Assembly (NCBI GenBank): GCA_021845325.1
Contig: JAKBRR010000133.1
Span: 1 to 5,726 of the forward strand
Reading direction: 5' to 3'
DNA from: Thermoplasmata archaeon
GTDB lineage: Archaea; Thermoplasmatota; Thermoplasmata; Thermoplasmatales; Thermoplasmataceae
Length of the DNA: 5,726 nucleotides
The position numbers were made by a program, and so were the translations under genes. Below the pieces are notes generated by a model. That model did not search any database and was not told where the DNA came from. It was given only the letters and a program-made list of their open reading frames with translations. Positions 1-5,314 of the stretch are shown piece by piece. The first letter of the stretch is position 1. Each line of letters begins with the position of its first letter.

Positions 1-825
1 GAACTTGCCTATATAGATATTAATTCTTTCACTTCAAGGGCTCTCAACACCTATAGAGATATTTTTGAATCAAGACTTTCCATGGAAACTATTGAAAAAG
101 TGGAAGATTATGCGTTTGAATATGGTGTCAACGCAAGATACAATCCAGATCTGTCCTGTTATGTTATGGATCCTGAGGTATTCGCCACATATTCAAGGAG
201 AATTTCCGGCTCCAAATTCAGGCTGGTTAACCAGACCTTCCTCAAGGGAAAGATACTTGTTGACGGCGATGTTTTACACAAAGTAATCAGGGAGGCTTTT
301 CTTGTAAAGGCCAGAAGTATTTTGGAAAGCATAGATTCTGAAAGATGCCACGTTATTCTGTCATCAATTTCGGAGGAGCTCCTTGATCTTCAGGAGAAAG
401 CCAGAGAAATGAAATATTCCGGAGATCTTGGATCAGTGGATGCTTCATGTTTTCCGCCGTGCATCCTTCACTATCTCTCAGATGCTCGTTCCGGTGTAAA
501 TCTTCCTCACATGGCCAGGTTCACCATGGTCAGCTTCCTGCACCATGTTGGAATGAAAAATGAGGAAATAATGAATATTTTCAAATCCGCGCCTGATTTC
601 AATGAAAGAATTACATCCTATCAGGTCAATCATGTGACAGGCGAAAAATCTGGCACTGAATATTCACCGCCAAGGTGCAGTGTTCTGAAATCAAACCATC
701 TTTGTTACATGGATAATGATTATATCTGCAATTCGGAATGGCTTAAACATCCAATGCAGTATTATTCATATAAGAAGAGAAAGAAAAATTCAGGAAAGCC
801 TTCTCTCAATAATCTTGATAAGTGA
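1..825 (+). CDS. priL: DNA primase large subunit PriL, 5'-truncated by window edge
   Basis: The frame is open from base 1, so the gene begins upstream; 274 C-terminal residues are present and perhaps 50-100 are missing, judged from usual archaeal PriL length. PriL partners the catalytic PriS subunit to make primers for DNA replication, and its C-terminal domain holds a [4Fe-4S] cluster. Seen here: the N-terminal-domain stretch FRLVNQTFLKGKI, then the C-terminal domain with FPPC (Cys154 of the visible part), a helix rich in conserved residues containing LPHMARF and SFLHHVGM, then PPRC (Cys226), C-x8-C to Cys235, C-x7-C to Cys243, and the closing HPMQYY motif. All four presumed cluster ligands are present, so the domain looks functional. 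The tail is lysine-rich (YKKRKKNSGK). An internal ATG at 82 is not the start, because homology and the open frame continue upstream. The stop (823-825) lies inside the convergent srp19 gene. The family call is confident. Confidence 0.93.
   Translation, partial: ELAYIDINSFTSRALNTYRDIFESRLSMETIEKVEDYAFEYGVNARYNPDLSCYVMDPEVFATYSRRISGSKFRLVNQTFLKGKILVDGDVLHKVIREAFLVKARSILESIDSERCHVILSSISEELLDLQEKAREMKYSGDLGSVDASCFPPCILHYLSDARSGVNLPHMARFTMVSFLHHVGMKNEEIMNIFKSAPDFNERITSYQVNHVTGEKSGTEYSPPRCSVLKSNHLCYMDNDYICNSEWLKHPMQYYSYKKRKKNSGKPSLNNLDK
772..789 (-). terminator. Pyrimidine/U-rich terminator candidate after srp19
   Basis: Directly after the srp19 stop the minus strand reads T5 then an almost unbroken C/T tract (TTTTTCTTTCTCTTCTT). 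It has no hairpin, as expected for archaeal U-tract termination. It lies within priL, where the other strand encodes the lysine-rich tail of PriL, so the composition may instead come from those AAG/AAA codons. Confidence 0.4.
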
Positions 826-1044
826 TGATTTTCTGATTTCAGATTCTATATCATATATGACAGATTCATTGTAGAATGTTCTTGGATATGCTCCCTTTCT
901 CGTACTGAAGTTAATTTTAAGGTCCCGCAAAATAGATTCCAGTTTCTCATTGGTAAAATTTTTAGCAGCCTTTTGATTTATCTTACGCCCAAGGCGTCTT
1001 GAATTTTTCTCATTAAAATACTCAGAATAAAGTGTGATTCTCAT
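790..1044 (-). CDS. srp19: Signal recognition particle subunit SRP19
   Basis: The 84-residue basic protein matches SRP19, which binds the tips of helices 6 and 8 of SRP (7S) RNA and prepares the RNA for SRP54 binding, so it acts in co-translational targeting to the membrane. Visible family marks are the N-terminal YSEYFNEKNSRRLGRKI (residues 6-22, the typical 'YP.Y.d..rsR..GR.i' block) and AYPRTF (52-57), followed by a predicted beta strand (SVIYDI). The length is slightly short but normal for archaeal SRP19 (about 85-105). The ATG overlaps the rps8e stop as ATGA (1041-1044) and I see no ribosome binding site of its own, so translation is probably coupled to rps8e. The 3' end overlaps the opposing priL by 36 bp. 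The pairing of SRP19 with S8e in one unit is plausible ribosome-linked grouping. The call rests on motifs, not on an alignment. Confidence 0.88.
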   Translation of the reverse strand: MRITLYSEYFNEKNSRRLGRKINQKAAKNFTNEKLESILRDLKINFSTRKGAYPRTFYNESVIYDIESEIRKSSLIKIIERRLS

Positions 1045-1418
1045 TTCAGAATCGCGTTTACTACTCCATCCTGACCTGGTCTTGAGGTAATTACAGCTTC
1101 ACCAAGTTCAGTCTGAACTATTGACCCCTTTCCCATTATATTTCTCTGTACATAATGAGGGTTTGCCGGGTTTTGTCTCACGGTAATTATCTTTGTTTTT
1201 TTACTTGTCTTGTCCTTTGGATTGTAAACGTTTGCAAACTGCTCCTTTAAAAGAATGACCTTTGAACTCCCGCCAAATGATCTTACAACCTTTCTCTGCG
1301 TTTCGCCAACCCTCGTTAAGGTAGGTTCTCTCCCAATTTCAAATCTTCTTTTACTCCTTAAGGTTCTAAGTTTCCCACCTGAGGGTTTACTTGTTGCTCT
1401 TCCCTGAAACATACTCAA
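1041..1418 (-). CDS. rps8e: 30S ribosomal protein S8e
   Basis: This 125-residue very basic protein is the archaeal/eukaryotic-type small-subunit protein S8e. Marks seen: FQGRATSKPSGGKLR at the N-terminus (residues 4-18, typical 'WQG.s.r..TGG..R'), KRRFEIGREP (23-32), NPANPHYVQRNIMGKG (83-98) and the C-terminal SRPGQDG (112-118), which matches the usual 'sRPGQdG.vna.l' ending. The start needs a choice. TTG at 1418 lies 7 nt after a GGTG Shine-Dalgarno core, while an in-frame ATG at 1412 would give 123 residues but sits 13 nt away. I prefer TTG on spacing; the two differ by only two residues (MS). The stop overlaps the srp19 start as ATGA. A TATA-like box at 1467-1474 suggests its own promoter, although read-through from the upstream 174-residue gene (65-nt gap) is possible. 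Confidence 0.93.
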   Translation of the reverse strand: MSMFQGRATSKPSGGKLRTLRSKRRFEIGREPTLTRVGETQRKVVRSFGGSSKVILLKEQFANVYNPKDKTSKKTKIITVRQNPANPHYVQRNIMGKGSIVQTELGEAVITSRPGQDGVVNAILK

Positions 1419-1423
1419 ATTAA

Positions 1424-1430
1424 ATCACCC
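1424..1430 (-). promoter_or_regulatory. Ribosome binding site of rps8e (decides TTG start)
   Basis: On the minus strand the sequence GGGTGAT matches the archaeal anti-Shine-Dalgarno complement GGTGATC. The GGTG core ends 7 nt before the TTG at 1418 and 13 nt before the ATG at 1412. The spacing favours the TTG codon as initiator. Confidence 0.6.
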
Positions 1431-1466
1431 TGCACTAAAGCAAGCTTCTTCCTGATGCAATTTAGC

Positions 1467-1474
1467 TTTTAAAA
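1467..1474 (-). promoter_or_regulatory. TATA-like box for rps8e-srp19
   Basis: TTTTAAAA on the minus strand lies in the 65-nt gap after the 174-residue gene. A start about 25 nt downstream (near 1445) would give a leader of roughly 27 nt that includes the GGGTGAT ribosome binding site. This geometry fits an archaeal promoter, but the box is judged by eye only. Confidence 0.45.
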
Positions 1475-1483
1475 CTTATTGAT

Positions 1484-2008
1484 TCACTGGTGACCGCTTA
1501 TATGATCTATATACCAGTAAGCATCCTCTTCTGATGTGAGGAGTATATCCCGTTTACCGGGTTTCAATTCCAAAATGCTTGAAAGGTATTCCTTTCTTTT
1601 CTTCTCAAATCTCTCTGAATATTCTTTTCCGAGCGCTGCTCCATAAAATTTAAAGTATGCCCTGTAAAGGGTATAAGTAATTTCAGAATTCAGTGAGTTT
1701 GCATCTGAAAGATAATCTGATACATAATCTCTTACAGATTGAATTCCAAGTTCAAGAACCTTGGCTTTGATTGCCGACTCCACATCGATTTCCTCATCCT
1801 TTTCATCTGCTGAATTTTTCTCCAATTCCAGAAACCTTATTGGTTTTCCCAGAATTTTTTCTAAAACGTCTGATTTAACGGGCAATTCTTTCCTTACTGT
1901 ACCTGGAACAATTATTATCCGTTCTGGATCTTTTTCAATGATAAATTGCCTGAACTCTTCCTTTCCCTTTCCACTTAGAAAAGATTCATTGAATATTACC
2001 ACATCCAT
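1484..2008 (-). CDS. Unrecognised 174-aa protein coupled to aCPSF1; possible degenerate PIN-like fold
   Basis: I do not recognise a named family. The protein is 174 residues, charged, without signal peptide or membrane segments. It starts with a strand, DVVIFNESF (2-10), then a second strand plus turn, RIIIVPGTVRKEL (30-42). A strongly acidic linker follows (DEKDEEIDVES, 68-78), then a helical region with aromatic residues (about 79-145), and it ends with KRDILLTSEEDAYWYIDHI (152-170). The order resembles PIN ribonucleases: strand-D-T-x-x-L, 'VP..V..EL', then 'hlT.D.d'. However, the first catalytic Asp would be Asn7 (or Glu8), so activity is doubtful and the link is inference. It starts 9 nt after the aCPSF1 stop, with its ribosome binding site over that stop, so the two are almost surely co-translated. 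This hints at a role tied to RNA processing or termination. It is very likely a real gene. Confidence 0.8.
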   Translation of the reverse strand: MDVVIFNESFLSGKGKEEFRQFIIEKDPERIIIVPGTVRKELPVKSDVLEKILGKPIRFLELEKNSADEKDEEIDVESAIKAKVLELGIQSVRDYVSDYLSDANSLNSEITYTLYRAYFKFYGAALGKEYSERFEKKRKEYLSSILELKPGKRDILLTSEEDAYWYIDHISGHQ

Positions 2009-2014
2009 AATTTA

Positions 2015-2019
2015 ACCTC
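2015..2019 (-). promoter_or_regulatory. Ribosome binding site of the 174-aa gene, overlapping the aCPSF1 stop
   Basis: GAGGT on the minus strand shares bases with the TGA stop of aCPSF1 (2018-2020) and lies 6 nt before the ATG at 2008. Ribosomes finishing aCPSF1 would sit on this site, which suggests translational coupling of the two genes. Confidence 0.6.
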
Positions 2020-3940
2020 ACATCAGCCTGATAGTTTCCAGATTCTTTAATGCCGTTGCTTCTATGGCAAATCTCTGCCTAATGAGCCTTGCGAATTCCG
2101 CTGCTTTTTCTCCATCTCCATGATTAACCAGAATCTTGTATGGCTTGGGATGCATTGTCGATATATATGCAAGAAGCTGCTTTTTATCAGAATGTCCTGA
2201 GAAACCTTCTGCTGTTTCAATTGCCATCTTTACCTCATACTTTACCTGCTTTCCGCCGTCACTCAGGGTTATTTCATCCAGACCTCTCTGGATCCTTCTG
2301 CCCAGAGTTCCATCAGCCTGGTAACCTACAAAAACTAAAGAATTTTTTGCAGAGGGAGCCCATGCCTTGAAAAACTCCATGACCGGACCACCATTCATCA
2401 TACCGGAAGTTGCAAGCACGATCTGATTTTCTACCGAATCGCATATTTCCTGTCTCTGGTCTCTAGTTTCTACCTTATGGAAGATATTGCTCATGAAGGG
2501 ATTTTCCCTTTTTACCATAATCTGCTCACGCAATTCCCTGTTTAGAAATTCAGGATAAGCCGCATGAATGGCAGTTGCTTCCATGATCATTCCATCAAGA
2601 TAAACCGGTGCGTTCTTAATGAGACCGGTTCTCATGGCCTCCTCAAGAACCATCATGACCTCCTGGCTTCTTCCAACGGCAAAAACAGGTATAAGAACAG
2701 AACCTCCCCTCTCGAATGTTCTATTAACTATTTCTACCAGTGACTCTGAGGCATCCTTCCTGGTATGATGATAATCATCCCTGCCGGCATAAGTGGATTC
2801 TGTCATGAATGTTTCAACTCTTGGAAATTTGTTATTAGCCATGTTAAAAAGCCATGATTTTTCGAATTTCACATCTCCGCTTAATACAATATTATAAAGT
2901 CCTTCACCAATATGCAGATGCACAGATGCTGAGCCCAGTATGTGACCTGCATTGTAAAATGTCAACCTGACGTCAGGAGTTATATCTGTGGTTTCATTGT
3001 ATTTTAATATAACACTCCTCTTTATTATTTCCCTGATGTGCTTTGATTCATATGGTGCTTTATGACCCTCCGCATGTGCTACCTTAATGTAGTCATTTTG
3101 AAGCAGAGCAGCTAAATCTCTCGTTGGCTGGGTCATGTAAATTGGCCCTTCATATCCATACTTGTTTAACAATGGAATTAATCCTGAATGATCCAGATGC
3201 GCGTGAGTGAGAACAACCGCATCCAGAGAAGAAAGCGGCTGAACTTCCGGCAGATAAAGATATGGAGCACCCTCCCATGGTTTGCTTTCGCTTGAGTTTG
3301 TGTTCATCATGCCGCAGTCTACAAGAATTTTTGAATTGTTTGTTGATACAAGTGTGGCACTTCTTCCAACTTCTCTGTGACCACCAAGTGCAGTCATTCT
3401 AACCCACACCTCCCCTTCCATGGGTGGGATGTTAAGCTTGAGACCTAGAGCATGAAGGAATTTTTTCCTGTCATCCTTCATCTCTCTCAGGTATTCCCTC
3501 ATTTCCTTTACTGTTCTAGAATGCATTGGAGGTGCTCTTACAAGCCTTGGCGACCATTTTGTATCCTCTTTAATCTTATGAATTATACTACTTTCTCTCT
3601 GATTCAATATTGAGGGTTCCTCAAGTTCAATTACAACTTCTCCCGTATCGGCTTCAAAATATACGTTTTTTAATGCTGCATCTTCTGGCACTATCTGCCT
3701 TATAATCTCCTCAGCCTTGACTTCATCTGTGAGTATACTTGGGTCCGGTCTTATGGCAATTCTTCTTCTAATCTCCTGGGCAACCTGCCTTGCAATGTCA
3801 TCCCTCCCTGAAAAAAGAGCCTCGTTCTTTGTATAAACTACAATATTTGGCCCTTCATAATCTATTTCCGTTATACCGTTTTCCGGCAAGATTCTGTCGA
3901 AAATACGTCTTGTTTCCTCTATATAGTCTTTAAAAGACAT
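2018..3940 (-). CDS. aCPSF1: Archaeal CPSF-type ribonuclease aCPSF1 (FttA), KH-MBL-beta-CASP
   Basis: This full-length 640-residue protein matches archaeal CPSF1, also called FttA, an endo/5'-3' exoribonuclease that acts as the general transcription termination factor in archaea at U-rich 3' ends. Domains in order: two N-terminal KH-like RNA-binding modules (about 1-145), a metallo-beta-lactamase core (about 175-390 and 545-640) and an inserted beta-CASP domain (about 390-545). All metal-binding motifs are intact: HAHLDH (His246, His248, Asp250, His251), AGH (His333), SGD (Asp356), beta-CASP motif A in MTEST (Glu381), motif B in SGHSD (His583) and motif C in VNHGDG (His607). The enzyme should therefore be active. 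The ATG at 3940 has GGAG 9 nt upstream (3950-3953). The gene lies 50 bp after psmB, a pairing common in euryarchaea, and is coupled to the 174-residue gene downstream. Confidence 0.96.
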   Translation of the reverse strand: MSFKDYIEETRRIFDRILPENGITEIDYEGPNIVVYTKNEALFSGRDDIARQVAQEIRRRIAIRPDPSILTDEVKAEEIIRQIVPEDAALKNVYFEADTGEVVIELEEPSILNQRESSIIHKIKEDTKWSPRLVRAPPMHSRTVKEMREYLREMKDDRKKFLHALGLKLNIPPMEGEVWVRMTALGGHREVGRSATLVSTNNSKILVDCGMMNTNSSESKPWEGAPYLYLPEVQPLSSLDAVVLTHAHLDHSGLIPLLNKYGYEGPIYMTQPTRDLAALLQNDYIKVAHAEGHKAPYESKHIREIIKRSVILKYNETTDITPDVRLTFYNAGHILGSASVHLHIGEGLYNIVLSGDVKFEKSWLFNMANNKFPRVETFMTESTYAGRDDYHHTRKDASESLVEIVNRTFERGGSVLIPVFAVGRSQEVMMVLEEAMRTGLIKNAPVYLDGMIMEATAIHAAYPEFLNRELREQIMVKRENPFMSNIFHKVETRDQRQEICDSVENQIVLATSGMMNGGPVMEFFKAWAPSAKNSLVFVGYQADGTLGRRIQRGLDEITLSDGGKQVKYEVKMAIETAEGFSGHSDKKQLLAYISTMHPKPYKILVNHGDGEKAAEFARLIRQRFAIEATALKNLETIRLM

Positions 3941-3974
3941 TTTTATTTGCTCCGTTTAATTATAAATTTAATGG

Positions 3975-3984
3975 AAAAATTAAT
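3975..3984 (-). terminator. Possible U-rich terminator after psmB
   Basis: On the minus strand the psmB stop is followed by TAATTTTTCC, with a run of five T. Archaeal termination uses U-rich tracts, recognised by aCPSF1, which is the next gene. The tract is short and there is no hairpin, so some read-through into aCPSF1 is likely. Confidence 0.35.
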
Positions 3985-3985
3985 G

Positions 3986-3996
3986 ATAAATTATAA
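3986..3996 (-). promoter_or_regulatory. Candidate TATA box for aCPSF1, overlapping the psmB stop
   Basis: TTATAATTTAT on the minus strand covers the psmB stop codon. A start about 25 nt downstream (near 3966) would leave a 26-nt leader containing the GGAG site at 3950-3953. The whole 50-bp gap is very AT-rich, so chance boxes are expected. A second box, TTTATAAT at 3959-3966, is too near the ATG to leave the ribosome binding site in the transcript. Confidence 0.35.
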
Positions 3997-4626
3997 GTTT
4001 AATTTTAATTTTTTGATTCTTGCAAGAATATCCTCTTCCGGGATCTGCTTGAATCCATCGGTTGCGGTTATGGTTGCTATGTCTATCATACCGCCTGATG
4101 CTGAATCTCTTGATTTTGCAGCGGTAATTCCCCTTATGACCATGTCAATTGCATCATCAATTTTCATATCCTTGCTGTACATGGATTCAAGAACTCCATA
4201 AACAAATGGAGACCCGGATCCTGTGCTGACATATACATCCTCTACAGCGCCTCCAGCGGCGTCTACAGAGTATAAATGGGGTTTACCATCGAACCCGCCC
4301 ACAAGAAGCTGAACCATATATGGATAATATTTTGACTGGTTAAGTATGTTTGAAAGTAATGTGGCAGCGGCATCTATTGGCATATTGAATTTTCTCTGCA
4401 TTCTGTATAATTCCAGTTCTGCTTTCATGTATCTGACCAAAACCTGAGCGTCACCAACGAGCCCGGCAATTGTCATAGCTGCGTGGGTATCTATCTGATG
4501 TAATTTCTTTCCGTCCTTGTGAGCAATGAAATGGTCCATTGTGACCCTTCTTTCAGTCCCCATAATAACGGCATTTTGAACAGTTAATCCTACTGTGGTT
4601 GTTCCGGTTTGTAATAATTTTTCCAT
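3991..4626 (-). CDS. psmB: 20S proteasome beta subunit PsmB
   Basis: PsmB forms the inner rings of the archaeal 20S proteasome and carries its protease sites. With the ATG at 4626 the protein has 211 residues and the propeptide MEKLLQTG, cut before Thr to expose the catalytic Thr1 of TTTVG; length and propeptide size equal those of the T. acidophilum protein. Catalytic and support residues in mature numbering are Thr1, Glu17 (in TERR) and Lys33 (in GKKL), and the motifs STGSGSP and [10 protein letters not shown] are present, so an active N-terminal nucleophile hydrolase is expected. A longer reading from GTG at 4635 is unlikely, since that codon lies in the ribosome binding site. Transcription probably starts near 4642. 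The gene leads a run of five minus-strand genes and is followed by aCPSF1. The alpha subunit is not in this window. Confidence 0.97.
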   Translation of the reverse strand: MEKLLQTGTTTVGLTVQNAVIMGTERRVTMDHFIAHKDGKKLHQIDTHAAMTIAGLVGDAQVLVRYMKAELELYRMQRKFNMPIDAAATLLSNILNQSKYYPYMVQLLVGGFDGKPHLYSVDAAGGAVEDVYVSTGSGSPFVYGVLESMYSKDMKIDDAIDMVIRGITAAKSRDSASGGMIDIATITATDGFKQIPEEDILARIKKLKLNL

Positions 4627-4632
4627 ATTAAG

Positions 4633-4640
4633 CACTTCCT
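4633..4640 (-). promoter_or_regulatory. Ribosome binding site of psmB (decides ATG start)
   Basis: AGGAAGTG on the minus strand differs by one base from the archaeal consensus AGGAGGTG and ends 6 nt before the ATG at 4626. The in-frame GTG at 4635 is part of this motif, so it should not be the initiator. The resulting 8-residue propeptide agrees with the family. Confidence 0.65.
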
Positions 4641-4663
4641 AGACGTAAGATGATTTACACAGC

Positions 4664-4671
4664 CTATTAAA
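4664..4671 (-). promoter_or_regulatory. TATA-like box for psmB
   Basis: TTTAATAG on the minus strand, preceded by a purine-rich CAAAAGG that may serve as the BRE. A start about 25 nt downstream (near 4642) would give a leader of roughly 16 nt that begins just before the ribosome binding site. Confidence 0.45.
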
Positions 4672-4728
4672 GCCTTTTGAAATAAGAGGTGACAAAAACT
4701 ATGTTTACTTTTGATAGATAGAATTATG

Positions 4729-4760
4729 TTGCTCTGAGAACACTTTCTTTCTTTGCTCTG
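4729..4760 (+). repeat. Two direct copies of TTGCTCTG, 24 bp apart
   Basis: Exact 8-bp copies lie at 4729-4736 and 4753-4760 in the divergent spacer. The second copy forms most of the outer 5' arm of the hairpin at 4754-4803; the first could in principle pair with the same 3' arm (AGAGCA). Whether this is functional is unknown. Confidence 0.4.
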
Positions 4761-4803
4761 TTGAAGAAACAAAAACACCCGGTTAATTTCTTCTAGTAGA
4801 GCA
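4754..4803 (+). other. Strong potential RNA hairpin in the psmB/CBS spacer
   Basis: Read as plus-strand RNA, 4754-4769 pairs with 4787-4803: six Watson-Crick pairs (TGCTCT with AGAGCA), then G-U, U-G and U-A pairs, one bulged U at 4794, then seven pairs (GAAGAAA with TTTCTTC), closing a 17-nt loop (4770-4786). On the minus strand the two wobble pairs become A-C mismatches, so the structure favours a plus-strand transcript. It lies about 55 bp upstream of the CBS TATA box, so it is outside that gene's predicted transcript. It could be a small RNA, an imperfect operator or a relic; no promoter for it stands out. Confidence 0.4.
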
Positions 4804-4857
4804 TTCAACGATTAAGTTTTGGATATTAGAAATTTCGCATAATCCTATGCCGTATTG

Positions 4858-4866
4858 TATTAAATA
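4858..4866 (+). promoter_or_regulatory. TATA box of the CBS gene, leaderless arrangement
   Basis: TATTAAATA is centred 25 nt upstream of the ATG at 4887, so transcription should begin at or within a few bases of the start codon. No Shine-Dalgarno motif is present in the bases between, which agrees with a leaderless mRNA. Leaderless transcripts are common in archaea. Confidence 0.6.
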
Positions 4867-4886
4867 TGTGAAAGCTATTTTGAATC

Positions 4887-5309
4887 ATGGTATTAATTGC
4901 AGAAGACATAATGAAAAAACTGCCGGCGCCTATGCCGAGCACTATTTCAGTGGCAGATGCTGCAAAAATTATGGCTAATGATCAGGTAGGTTATGCTTTA
5001 ATTGCTGATTCTGAACTTATACTGGGTATTGTGACTGAATGGGATATACTCTATAAAGTAGTAGCTCCGGGCAAAAACCCCAAGGACGTAACAATGGGTC
5101 AGATAATGAATAGAGAGGTTTACTCTGCCCCGCCTGATACTCCTACAATGAAGATTACAAAAATTATGAATGAAAAGGGAATAAGAAGGCTTTTAGTTGG
5201 AAGCAATGGCAAATATCTCGGCATAATAACATCAAAAGATATAATCAGGATCTTTGATGATTATATGGATAATGTGGAAGAAGTAGCAGAAAAATTTGGA
5301 AAATACTGA
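4887..5309 (+). CDS. Two-CBS-domain protein
   Basis: The 140-residue soluble protein consists almost entirely of a pair of CBS domains, which fold together as a Bateman module and usually bind adenine nucleotides (AMP, ATP, SAM) to sense energy or metabolic state. CBS1 spans about residues 7-60 (EDIMKK, then IADSELILGIVTEWDIL with Thr50 and Asp53). CBS2 spans about 72-125 (QIMNREV, then LVGSNGKYLGIITSKDII with Thr115 and Asp118). Both G-h-h-T-x-x-D signatures for ribose/phosphate binding are intact. There is no attached enzymatic or DNA-binding domain, so the partner is unknown. The ATG at 4887 is set by the TATA box 25 nt upstream and fits a leaderless mRNA. The gene is divergent from psmB and converges on the exonuclease gene with a 5-nt gap. 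Family confident, function open. Confidence 0.92.
   Translation: MVLIAEDIMKKLPAPMPSTISVADAAKIMANDQVGYALIADSELILGIVTEWDILYKVVAPGKNPKDVTMGQIMNREVYSAPPDTPTMKITKIMNEKGIRRLLVGSNGKYLGIITSKDIIRIFDDYMDNVEEVAEKFGKY
5290..5294 (-). terminator. Possible T5 terminator tract for the exonuclease gene
   Basis: A run of five T on the minus strand lies 20 nt past the exonuclease stop and inside the 3' end of the CBS gene. It may serve as a U-rich termination signal for the minus transcript. Such tracts are common in AT-rich DNA, so the call is weak. Confidence 0.25.
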
Positions 5310-5314
5310 TAATT

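Noticed and set aside
65..286. A 73-codon plus-strand frame inside priL
   Set aside because: It lies wholly within the well supported PriL frame and shows no family features.
1437..1475. Possible stem in the rps8e leader (CTAAA / TTTAG)
   Set aside because: Part of it lies upstream of the predicted transcription start, and only five to seven pairs with a bulge can form.
1761..2015. An 84-codon plus-strand frame opposite the 174-residue gene
   Set aside because: It is an antisense shadow; the serine/phenylalanine-rich product mirrors Glu/Lys codons of the real gene, and no promoter or ribosome binding site is seen.
2136..2370. Two short plus-strand frames antisense to aCPSF1
   Set aside because: Both are opposite conserved metallo-beta-lactamase residues and have no supporting signals.
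3947..4201. An 84-codon plus-strand frame antisense to the psmB 3' end
   Set aside because: It looks hydrophobic like a membrane protein, but it is opposite conserved PsmB codons and starts in the AT-rich gap without a ribosome binding site.
4590..4808. A 72-codon minus-strand frame across the psmB start and its promoter
   Set aside because: It overlaps the psmB coding start in another frame, covers the TATA box and ribosome binding site, and has no recognisable motif or conserved composition.
4837..4850. Inverted repeat GCATA-ATCC-TATGC just upstream of the CBS TATA box
   Set aside because: The position would suit an operator, but 5-bp arms are expected by chance in AT-rich DNA, and no second copy was seen.
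4627..4886. Search of the divergent spacer for tRNA or C/D box RNA
   Set aside because: No cloverleaf, no TTCRA loop, and no properly spaced RTGATGA and CTGA boxes on either strand; only the hairpin and promoters remain.
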